Shown: positions 34,748-42,571 of the stretch, one piece after another | Layout of the letters: every line of letters begins with the position of its first letter | Numbering within the stretch: the stretch's first letter is position 1 | Source of the DNA: Paraniabella defluvii | GTDB lineage: Bacteria > Bacteroidota > Bacteroidia > Chitinophagales > Chitinophagaceae | Assembly (NCBI GenBank): GCA_019316985.1 | Contig: CP079215.1 | Location: forward strand, 4,898,001 to 4,962,000 | Direction of reading: 5' to 3' | Length of the DNA: 64,000 bases | Notes under the pieces: generated by a model | Database searches by the model: none | Seen by the model: the letters and a program-made list of their open reading frames with translations, nothing else | Told to the model about the DNA's origin: nothing | Program-made: the position numbers and the translations under genes

Positions 34748-35876
34748 TCAATTGAGTTTATACGCCAAAAGTTCTTCTGCCAATACTTCATTAAGCGGCA
34801 AATTCCAGGCTTCTGCAACGCCTTTATGTAGCACTTTCCCGTTAGCAATGTTAAGACCTTTCTCCAGTTCTTTATTTTCCCTGCAGGCAGTTTGCCATCC
34901 TTTATCAGCCAGCTGCAATGCGTAAGGTAACGTGGCATTGGTTAACGCCAGGGTAGAAGTGTAAGGTACGGCGCCAGGCATATTGGCCACACAATAATGC
35001 ACAATATCGTCTATAATAAATGTGGGCGCTTCGTGCGTGGTTGGTGTGCAGGTTTCTATACAACCTCCCTGGTCAACGGCAACATCTACCAGCACCGTTC
35101 CAGGGCGCATCTTTTAGCATATCGCGTGTAATAAGCTGGGGAGCTTTGGCTCCCGGAATCAATACGGCTCCTATGATCAGATCAGCGTCTTTGATCATAG
35201 CTCTGATATTATAGCTGTTAGACATCATGGTGGTTACGTTGGCAGGCAATATATCGGCAAGCTGTCGTAGCCGGGGCAGGCTGATATCCATAATGGTAAC
35301 CTGTGCACCCAGTCCTGCAGCCATTTTCGCTGCCTGCGTGCCTACTATGCCACCGCCTAAAATTAAAACTTTACCGGGAGGAACACCGGGTACGCCACCC
35401 AGCAAAACACCGCGGCCTTTCAGCGGTTTTTCGAGGCATTTCGCCCCTTCCTGAACAGACATACGGCCCGCTACTTCCGACATTGGAATTAACAGGGGAG
35501 ACTGCCATCCCTTTTTCAACGGTTTCATAAGCCAGGCAAACCGCGCCGCTGTCGATCATTGCATGGGTGAGCGGTTCTGAAGAAGCAAAGTGGAAATAAG
35601 TAAATACCAGCTGGTCTTTTTAATCAGGTTATATTCTGAAGCAATCGGTTCTTTTACTTTCATGATCATTTCAGCAATATCATAAACCTCTTCAATAGAG
35701 CTCAAAATGCGGGCTCCGGCCAACAGGTAATCGTCGTCGCTGAAGCCACTGCCCGTTCCGGCATTATGCTGTACATAAACCTCGTGGCCCCGGCGTTTCA
35801 TTTCGGCTGCGCCGGCAGGAGTTAAGGCTACGCGATTTTCATTATTTTTGATTTCTTTAGGGATACCTATGATCAT
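34748..35876 (-). CDS. ald: Alanine dehydrogenase (frameshifted)
   Basis: About 376 residues (family ~370). It converts L-alanine and NAD+ to pyruvate, ammonia and NADH in the cytoplasm. Start MIIGIPKEIKNNENRVALTP with the pyruvate-binding Arg; the Lys region EMIMKVKEPIASEYN; the Rossmann loop KVLILGGGIVGTQAAKMAAG with MDISLPRLRQL; DADLIIGAVLIPGAKAPQLI; and the C-terminal ALQLADKGWQTAC. Breaks near 35,580, 35,490 and 35,110. ATG at 35876 chosen; an upstream ATG at 35903 adds nine atypical residues. It is divergent from an Lrp/AsnC regulator, the usual arrangement for control of ald. Confidence 0.93.
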
Positions 35877-35968
35877 AAATTTTAATTTATGCAAAAGTAT
35901 CAACCAGTAAAACTTACTTAAATTCTTCCTTAAAATAATTATTTCTTTCTGATTTGAATTAGTGCAAA

Positions 35969-35981
35969 AGAAAAATTTTCT
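35969..35981. promoter_or_regulatory. Palindrome in the ald/lrp intergenic region
   Basis: AGAAAAATTTTCT is a perfect odd palindrome in the AT-rich 177-base gap between the divergent ald and Lrp/AsnC genes. Its composition fits an Lrp-type operator; binding is inferred. Confidence 0.4.
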
Positions 35982-36053
35982 AATTTTATAGGTGAGTGAT
36001 ATTCGAAACAGAAAAAACGATACCCCTTCTTTAAAACAAAACCGGCCGAGTTT

Positions 36054-36535
36054 ATGATGCTTGATGAAACAGATAAAAAAATCTTGCGGCTTTTACAGGA
36101 AGATGCCCATCTTACCTATAAAGACATAGCTAAAAAGATCAATCTCTCGCTAACCCCGTTCATGACCGCATCAAGCGGCTGGAGCGGGAGGAGTAATCAA
36201 AAGTACGTAACAATATTAAATAAAGATAAATTAGGCAAGCAGCTGATGGTATACTGCCAGGTAAGCCTTGCCAAACAAACCTTTGATATTTCTGAAGCTT
36301 TTAATGCGGCAATCCGGAACCTGCCGGAAGTAATGGAATGCAACCTGATTTCGGGAAATTATGACTATATGCTTAAAGTTGTGGTACCCGATATGGAAAG
36401 CTACCACACTTTCCATCAAAAAAGCTATCCATATTATCGGCAGTTTCACTGATTAATACCGTTTTTGTTATATCTGAAGTGAAAACTCTTTCGCACTGCC
36501 CTTATGATAATTCAAAAAACTGCAATAGAGATTAA
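36054..36535 (+). CDS. Lrp/AsnC-family transcriptional regulator (frameshifted)
   Basis: About 160 residues. The N-terminal winged helix has LDETDKKILRLLQEDAHLTY and KDIAKKINLSLTP; adding two bases (near 36,160 and 36,195) gives the standard VHDRIKRLEREGVIKKYVTI. The C-terminal RAM domain has MVYCQVSLAKQTFDISEAFN, EVMECNLISGNYDYMLKVVV and MESYHTFHQKK. A third break near 36,422 restores LSILSAVSLINTVFVISEVK and a stop at 36535. Transcribed divergently from alanine dehydrogenase, which it probably regulates in response to alanine or another amino acid. Confidence 0.92.
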
Positions 36536-36541
36536 TTGATC

Positions 36542-36976
36542 TCATCGATCTTTATGTCGTGGGGTTGGGGCGCCTTTTCCCTTTTCGATGAGGTCTTTTA
36601 GGCTCATCAGAAAAATGGCCCATTTGGTGCTGCAATGATGCATGAACTCGGTCGCTTCTTTCCAGCCCTGGTGTTTAAATAAAATAACGGTATAACCGTC
36701 AGTTTCTTTTAACTGCCAGGTGATGACGGAGCCGATCCATTGCGGTTCGCCCGCTACTACTTTCCATTGCACCAGGCCGGGGCTTACAAGTTCAGTTACC
36801 TGCATATCAAAGCCTCCTGCCCCGAAACGAAAAGCAATGACGCCGCCTGCTTTGCCTGGCTCTCCGCTGGTGTCTTCCGTCCACCAGGCTTTTAGTCCCT
36901 CAAGCGTTACCAGCGTACGGTACACTGCAGCGATATCGGTAGTTTTTACCGCGATGCGATGTAAAATGTCTGCCAT
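36542..36976 (-). CDS. SRPBCC/AHSA1-domain protein 1
   Basis: Intact 144-residue protein, one of the few unbroken genes here. Features of the START-like AHSA1 fold: VKTTDIAAVYRTLVTLEGLK, AWWTEDTSGEPGKAGGVIAF, ELVSPGLVQWKVV, WIGSVITWQLKE and LFKHQGWKEA. Such proteins have a hydrophobic cavity for small ligands; the ligand is unknown. It resembles the second SRPBCC protein at 38,227 in the AWWT, LVQW and GW motifs, and the two flank a GlxA-type regulator. Confidence 0.88.
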   Translation of the reverse strand: MADILHRIAVKTTDIAAVYRTLVTLEGLKAWWTEDTSGEPGKAGGVIAFRFGAGGFDMQVTELVSPGLVQWKVVAGEPQWIGSVITWQLKETDGYTVILFKHQGWKEATEFMHHCSTKWAIFLMSLKDLIEKGKGAPTPRHKDR

Positions 36977-37102
36977 AAAGATTGTCTTTTAAAAATAAAA
37001 ATATAGACAAAGCTAAGTTGCCGGCAAAAGAAAACGGGTGACGGAAACAGACATTATGGAGGGTGGATTTGGACAAATAATGTTACCGGGGCTTGCTGTA
37101 TC

Positions 37103-38103
37103 CTACGAAAGGGAGAGGGCCCCTTCCTTGTTATACTTACTTTTATATTCCAGGGGTGATAAACCTGTTATCTTCCTGAATATTTCCCTGAACGCCTTGG
37201 TGTCGGCATACCCTACTTCGTACATCACTTCACTGATTGTTTTCCGGGTAGACTCAAATGCTTTTTGGCCGACTCTATCTTCACCCGCTGTAAATACTCC
37301 AGCGGCGTATTGCCGGTAGCCTTGATAAACCTTCGGTCGAAATTTCTCCTGCCTACCGCATATTGCCTCGACAGAGCTTCAAAAGAGATCTTCTCGAAAT
37401 AGTTGTCTTCAATATATTGCTGTGCCTTTTGAACAACAGGGTCGTCATGAGATTTTTGCCCGTTAAAGATGATGAAATCCGACTGGGTATGGCGGTCTAT
37501 ATCTATCTGGAAAATTTTGGAGCAGTAAATGGCAGTGGCCCGATCGTAAAATTTTTCTACCAGGTATAATATAAGGTTAAGAAATGAGTAACCGCCGCCA
37601 TTGGTATATATGCCGTTTTCATCTGTGATCACTTTTTCTGTTTGAACCCTGACTTTTGGAAAAAGGCTCCGGAAATGTATCGCCGTATTCCAATGAAGCG
37701 AGCAGTTTTTCTTATCTAAAAGCCCGCTGGAAGCAAGCAGGTAGGCACCGGTGCACATGCAGGCCAGCTCTGCTCCCTGTTTGTATTGTTCTGTTATAAA
37801 TTTTACAAGAGGGGCGTTGGGTGTTGCCAGCTCTTCGAAGTCGGGGGCGATAGCAGGAATAACCACCAGATCGGTTCTCTTAATGTCGGCAACATTACAT
37901 TGGGGCATGATCTGCAACATTCCTTTTATAAACTGGGATTGAGCGGCTACGCCCGCCAGGTGAATCTCGAATACAGGATCCCGGCCGTTTTCTACGCGGT
38001 AATTATTGGCGCCGGAAAAGATATGATAGGCTCCGATAATACAGGAAATAGTATTGGGGCCGGCTTGTACGTCCGGTACCAGAATCGTTAGATGCTTGCT
38101 CAT
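37103..38103 (-). CDS. GlxA-type transcriptional regulator (DJ-1/PfpI plus AraC HTH), one frameshift
   Basis: About 333 residues. The N-terminal class-I glutamine-amidotransferase-like domain includes LTILVPDVQAGPNTISCIIG and the nucleophile-elbow Cys in ELACMCTGAYLLASSGLLD. The C-terminal AraC domain includes QKAQQYIEDNYFEKISFEAL, RQYAVGRRNFDRRFIKATGN and TPLEYLQRVKIESAKK. One break near 37,250 shifts the second HTH helix; corrected, it continues SEVMYEVGYADTKAFREIF and ends YKSKYNKEGALSLS at 37103, instead of stopping at 37225. It is divergent from SRPBCC protein 2, a likely target. Confidence 0.9.
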
Positions 38104-38226
38104 GATTTATCTACTTGCACTTACAAAGTTAAATTATTGCCATGTCTGAAACAACCCCTCAGAATGTCTGATTTTCACCTCCCGGGGTGTTTTCCTGCTG
38201 TACTTTTAAGTAATAAAATTAAGATT

Positions 38227-38694
38227 ATGAATGTGTTTTCGGTTACTGCTGCTGCGGCAACCTGCCCGGCAATTCACCACCGTTTGCTGATTGAAAAGCC
38301 TCCCCATGTTGTATACGAGGCACTAACCACTCAAGCCGGCCTGTCGGCATGGTGGACGCCGGAAACAATTGCACAGCCTGAAGCGGGATCTGTGTCCCGG
38401 TTCCAATTCGGTCCTGATTATTTTAAAGAACTGGAGATTGTTCAATTAGTACCTGATCGCCTGGTTCAATGGCAGTGCCTGAAGGGGTTTGAAGACTGGA
38501 TCGGAACGGTAATGACCTTTGAACTGACCGCACATGATAAGGGAACGGTGCTTACTTTTCATCATGAAGGGTGGAAAGCATATAGTAATGAACTGGCTTC
38601 CTGTAGCTTCGATTGGGCTTTGTTTTTAAGAAGTTTAAAATTTCTTTGCGAAACGGGTACAGGCTTTCCTTATCCGCAGTTCAGCAAAGCCTGA
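38227..38694 (+). CDS. SRPBCC/AHSA1-domain protein 2
   Basis: Intact 155-residue protein with IHHRLLIEKPPHVVYEALTT, AWWTPETIAQPEAGSVSRFQ, LVPDRLVQWQCLKGFEDWIG and LTFHHEGWKAYSNEL, all AHSA1/START-like features. The ATG at 38227 was chosen; the frame is open further upstream, but those residues are low-complexity and overlap the promoter region of the divergent regulator. Function unknown; possibly controlled by the divergent GlxA-type protein. Confidence 0.85.
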   Translation: MNVFSVTAAAATCPAIHHRLLIEKPPHVVYEALTTQAGLSAWWTPETIAQPEAGSVSRFQFGPDYFKELEIVQLVPDRLVQWQCLKGFEDWIGTVMTFELTAHDKGTVLTFHHEGWKAYSNELASCSFDWALFLRSLKFLCETGTGFPYPQFSKA

Positions 38695-38763
38695 TATAAT
38701 ATTTTAACTGAAGGTGCTGGTACAATTGTAAGGGGTGTTAACCACCTGGAAGGGGCTATACGC

Positions 38764-38991
38764 TTTTGGAGGCTTTGCTATATTGATTCCCCGGCAGGAG
38801 AAGGTATGCAGCTTTCTAACCGCCTCAGGCCAACCCAAACGGCGCTACCTCAACCGAAAACCAGCATGTGAAGTAGAACGACTAGCGGCATTAGGCGCTA
38901 AAAAATGGAAGACTGGCAATATGAGGCCGGTGCCGATTAGGTTGTATTAATAGGTCCCGACGGGAATTCTCTTTTGGTAGTGCAGGCGTAA
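38764..38991 (+). pseudogene. Remnant of a glyoxalase/VOC-family protein
   Basis: Reading across frames gives CYIDSPAGEGMQLSNRLRP, then LPQPKTS, then VERLAALGAKKW, then QYEAGADxVVLIGPDGNSLL and a stop after VVQA. This is the C-terminal half of a VOC protein (the 'DP.GN.F.V' end). It is broken by frame changes and by an in-frame TAG where a Tyr or Trp codon is expected (GAT TAG GTT). The N-terminal half is not recognisable. Unlike other broken genes in the window, one added base does not repair it, so real decay is likely. Confidence 0.5.
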
Positions 38992-40412
38992 GTATATGAT
39001 TTCCCGGCGCTTTAAATATGTTATGATCGCTTCGCTTTGAATACTTGCGGTTCACCTTACCATTAGTAGTGCCGGAGTATGATGCTAAATCCGGCTCTAA
39101 AAAGGCCTGGTCCTGGAAAGGACGGGCCGTTGCTAACCTATGAAAAACACCAGCTCAAATATATGACTTTTTTTTTTTTTTATTGCGGCTATTTTTGGGC
39201 AGGAGTGTGATAATTTTTCTCTGAGTAGGGAGTGATTTATGATAAAGAGAGAGCCAAGGCAAGGTTAGTACGTCAAAAAAAAGATCTGTGAATATTTTTG
39301 AGGTTTGCAGCAATTGATAAATTACATCTTAAACAGGTCGATTTCCCGAAAATAGGAGAGCAGCAATCAAGCGCGAGCGGCCAGCCTCTTTGCCTCCAAG
39401 CAACGAACAATTTGTGGCAATGCTGCTTAAAAATGTAATATGCTGATGGTTTCAACTGCGGCGGTACTGTCACACATTCCAAAATTATCGGCTTCCTGCC
39501 TGCTACGAACCTTAAGATTTCATCTTTAGCTGGCTGCAGTTAACCGGCTCCATGAAAGCCGGCAAAAGTTACCAGATTGATAAATTTGCACCATTTGGTG
39601 AAAATTTTTGCGCTTCCTTCCTATATTTGCTTCATACTTTACCCAATGAAGCCACCAACTTTGTAAAAGACCTGTTCGAATGATAAGGATCAAGTATATT
39701 TAAATGATATGCAGCTTGCCGGCTATTATCAGAGATTAGGGTCAAATAAGGCCGTTGCTAGCCTTGATAACATACAGGTTAGGAGGGATAGTCTTTGATG
39801 CACGGGCTTTAATTTGCTTCATTGATCCGCATCTTAAAAAGGGTATGATTAAAGTAGCATTGCTATCATGATTCATAAACCCCGTCTGGTTTTTATGCTT
39901 CCTCTGATCTTTTCAAAAGCTGCATTTAAATCACCTGTAAGCACTTCACCATCTTACCGAAATACGTTGCCAGCTTTGTTCCTTAAAATCGGCCGGTAGT
40001 TGTGGCAGAACAAAGTTGGGAAGCGGACTACGGGTCAGGTACAGGTATTCATAGCTGGCTTGTACCAGGTCCTGGGAATATAACTGTTCCCGCCATTCCA
40101 GCACCTTTCTCTTGAAATTGATACCCGGTATCGTATATGTTTCCGGCAGGGGAATGTCTGAGCAAATGGGTATATATAAATCGATGTTTTAATGTGGTTA
40201 ACGTTACGGCGCTAATTGGCTGCTCGGGTCTTTTACGAAGATAACCATTCGCTCTTTAAACTGACGAACCGGTCATAATTGAAATGCAGCAGTTCCGCTT
40301 TGCAAGAAACCAGTGTATAAGTTCTTAATAATTCCAGGGCCGGGCAATCAAACCGCTTCGTACTTTGTGCCAAGCAGCCATGACGATTAAAAATTTATAG
40401 AAGCCCCGGATA
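38992..40412. other. Gene-poor, probably decayed region
   Basis: 1.4 kb with no intact gene. Fragments look protein-like but could not be identified. On the minus strand around 39,950-40,160 is a stretch reading INFKRKVLEWREQLYSQDL, VQASYEYLYLTRSPLPNFVL. A second at about 40,245-40,365 reads RFDCPALELLRTYTLVSCKA, ELLHFNYDRFVSLKSEWL. Both seem to belong to one degraded gene. On the plus strand around 39,646-39,800 there is a short possible remnant (VYLNDMQLAGYYQRLGSNKA). A 13-base T-run occurs near 39,169. Confidence 0.4.
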
Positions 40413-40628
40413 TTGCCAGGATTAAAGCCATTTGGAGGAACACTGATTGCAGAGCGCCAGGATAAGGATTTTACCTACCGTTTATTTAAAGTGGACGACT
40501 TTTATGTGGAGGCAAAGATCAGCCCGATGAGCTTTACCCGGCATTTTACAGCCTATGCAAAACTGGATGAGATAATGTACCTGTATACACAGCCGGGCAC
40601 CCCGCGCTCTGTAAAAATTTCTTCTTAG
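40413..40628 (+). CDS. Possible small hypothetical protein
   Basis: A 71-codon frame beginning with TTG. It includes KDFTYRLFKVDDFYVEAKIS and FTAYAKLDEIMYLYTQPG, which look protein-like in composition, but I recognise no family and there is no ATG. It might be the 3' end of a decayed gene like its surroundings. Confidence 0.35.
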   Translation: MPGLKPFGGTLIAERQDKDFTYRLFKVDDFYVEAKISPMSFTRHFTAYAKLDEIMYLYTQPGTPRSVKISS

Positions 40629-40837
40629 CGCTTCAGCTCCAATATACGATGTAGCAGTTACATAACTTTCCTGTGATTTACGGGGCTTTAAGTACCATGT
40701 ACCCGCTAGTTTGGCATCCACCGTGGGTACCTCGTGCGAAATTTCGGGCACATGATTTCTTGCCATATGACAGTAAGAATGCCTATAAATTTCTCAACTT
40801 TTGTAGCTGAATTTTTTAAGCCAAAAAGCAATTTAAA

Positions 40838-41240
40838 ATGAAACAGGTATTTATCAATTTAGCTGTAAAAAACGTTACCCAATCAATGGACTTTACACCC
40901 AACTGGGATTTACCAATAATCCGCAGTTCTCCGACGATGACGGGAAATGCATGGTTTGGAGCGACACTATTTTTGTTATGATTTTAAGCCATGAGAAGTT
41001 TAAAAATTTTACTCAGAAGCCCCTTGCCGATACGAAATCTGCTATCGCAGGTTTGTTTGCCCTTTCGGTTGAAAGCACGGATAAAATGAATGAAATCGTA
41101 AACAATGGTTTAAAAGCCGGAGGAACAGAGCCTGTGCCTATGACCGACCATGGCTTCATGCAGCAACGGGTTATAGAAGATTTTGACGGTCATACCTGGG
41201 AGATCTTTTTATGGATATGAGTAAAATCCCGGGACAGTAA
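40838..41240 (+). CDS. VOC-family (glyoxalase-like) protein (frameshifted)
   Basis: About 134 residues. MKQVFINLAVKNVTQSMDFY, then TQLGFTNNPQFSDDDG, then CMVWSDTIFVMILSHEKF, then SAIAGLFALSVESTDKMNEI and MQQRVIEDFDGHTWEIF. This is the paired beta-alpha-beta-beta-beta fold of small VOC proteins of Bacteroidota (extradiol dioxygenase-like). One missing T near 40,892 and one near 41,208 break the frame; with them the end is LMDMSKIPGQ at 41240. Substrate unknown. Confidence 0.87.
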
Positions 41241-41578
41241 AAGTGAATGGCAAATAATTATTGAAATATCGGTTCGGGTATTAGAATGTGCCGGGGCCGC
41301 TATTACTTGTTTTGCAATACCGGCAATGAATGAAAGGAGCCTTTACAACCGGCTATCCAGATTAATCTCCGGTTTTATCGATCTTTAATATTGCCTGATG
41401 CGAGTATCTCCTTACGCACGTTAAAGAATTGCTGCTTTCCGCGTGCAGCATATGATAACGGCACCAGCGATGTTTTATAAGAAACGTTTTATACGAGGTG
41501 CTGAACGAGAGCTGCATTGGTGCTTTTTAAGCAACCCGGCGTGCGGGAATCCTTTCCATTTTTATGTAACAAAATTTT

Positions 41579-41609
41579 TTGTTAATACTAACTTTATAAT
41601 GTACTTTTG
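41579..41609 (+). promoter_or_regulatory. Bacteroidota-type promoter (TTG N20 TACTTTTG)
   Basis: TTG at 41,579-41,581 and TACTTTTG at 41,602-41,609 match the -33 TTG and -7 TAnnTTTG consensus with a 20-base spacer. It points toward the repeat array and, nearly 1 kb on, the gene at 42,572, so it implies either a long leader or a non-coding transcript. Confidence 0.55.
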
Positions 41610-41642
41610 ATTTCAATGAAATTGATCTGTTGAGAATCACAA

Positions 41643-41890
41643 GCCCTACCTGATTTTTGAGTTAAAGTTCAATTTCAAATTCTAAACAATTTATAGCCCT
41701 AAAGTCTTTCATTATGGGAAAGCGTAAACCTTAAAAAAATTAAAGCCCTAAACGAAACAGATTTTTCTAAGAAATTTTTGACTAAAACAATTTTAAAACC
41801 CTAAGGCTTTCGTTATGCGAAAGTGTAAATTGAAAAATTTAAAGCCCTAACGAAATTAATTTCGTGATTTTTAATTTTTTAAAATAGTTG
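41643..41890 (+). repeat. Alternating ~50-nt repeat array with hairpins
   Basis: The words CCCTA or CCCTAA recur at 41,643, 41,696, 41,745, 41,798 and 41,844 (spacings 46-53). Two unit types alternate: A units at 41,696 and 41,798 contain the hairpins CTTTC-ATTATGG-GAAAG and CTTTCG-TTATG-CGAAAG, followed by GTAAA and an A-run; B units at 41,643, 41,745 and 41,844 are AT-rich and share TTTTT and ACAATTT words. The full A+B period is about 101 bases. Too long and degenerate between copies for CRISPR. Confidence 0.7.
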
Positions 41891-41952
41891 GACTAGTCCC
41901 TTTAGTTGGTCTACTTACTGATGTGAGCGTTAAATAGTCATGCGCAAAGGTG

Positions 41953-41974
41953 CAATGGTAATATGTTACCATTG
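41953..41974. promoter_or_regulatory. Perfect operator-like palindrome
   Basis: CAATGGTAA-TATG-TTACCATTG: a 9-bp perfect inverted repeat with a 4-base centre, in the gene-free stretch before the large surface-protein gene. Geometry fits a dimeric repressor site; the protein is unknown. Confidence 0.5.
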
Positions 41975-42571
41975 TAATAACAAACCGCTTGTCTATTGTT
42001 TCTATAGTCTCGACGAAAAATGCAGTTGTAAAGCTGAGTTGATGCTGTAAGGCGCGCGTTTTGGAGTCGGCTATTGGCGATTGCCTGGTTGTTAGAAGAA
42101 CTATAAGGTAATATAAGATATAAGCCCATAAATAGATTGAATTTGTGACACGGGTTGTCTGTTCTATGCCGGATCCATAAGCCCGTCCGGTCTGGAACTA
42201 ACTCTAAGACAGCTTACCAGCCTTTTAAACAATTTAAACTATTCCATTATGAAGCCCATACAACGATACACTTGAAAGCAGTAAAAGATATTGATTGACG
42301 GTGGCACTGGCAATGTGCTAAAGCAAAGTCCTCTCGAGGGATAAGATTTTGCTTACGGAATCGCTGTGCTTATAAACGTCGTGCGAAAACTCAGATCATG
42401 TTTTTGAATAGCAGGCACTTCCTGCTACTAAGAGAATGTTTGTGCCTTATGTTCACATTGCCAGACCGTATAAGAAGTAATCAATAATCAGTAACCCTGC
42501 AAGTTCCCCTCCATTTAGTTCAACACAGTCCTTAATAAATTTTAAACGATTTCACATTTAAACAACCTTTT
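41975..42571 (+). other. Leader/intergenic region before the large surface protein
   Basis: No convincing gene. It contains short hairpins (AGCAGG-CACTT-CCTGCT near 42,411; CCTCTCGAGG near 42,331) and, just before the ATG at 42,572, an A/T-rich stretch with TTTAAACAACCTTTT, typical of SD-less starts in this phylum. It could be part of a long 5' untranslated region from the promoter at 41,602. Confidence 0.4.

Noticed and set aside
34630..34938. A 102-codon minus-strand open frame at the end of alanine dehydrogenase
   Set aside because: Overlaps the real ald C-terminus (ALQLADKGWQTAC...) and the terminator in another frame.
38735..38950. Intact small protein of 71 codons
   Set aside because: Its frame crosses the VOC remnant and matches it only in the middle; read across frames the VOC family is clear, so it is treated as a remnant.
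41643..41890. CRISPR array
   Set aside because: Units are only partly conserved, alternate in type, have no unique spacers of constant length, and no cas genes are nearby.
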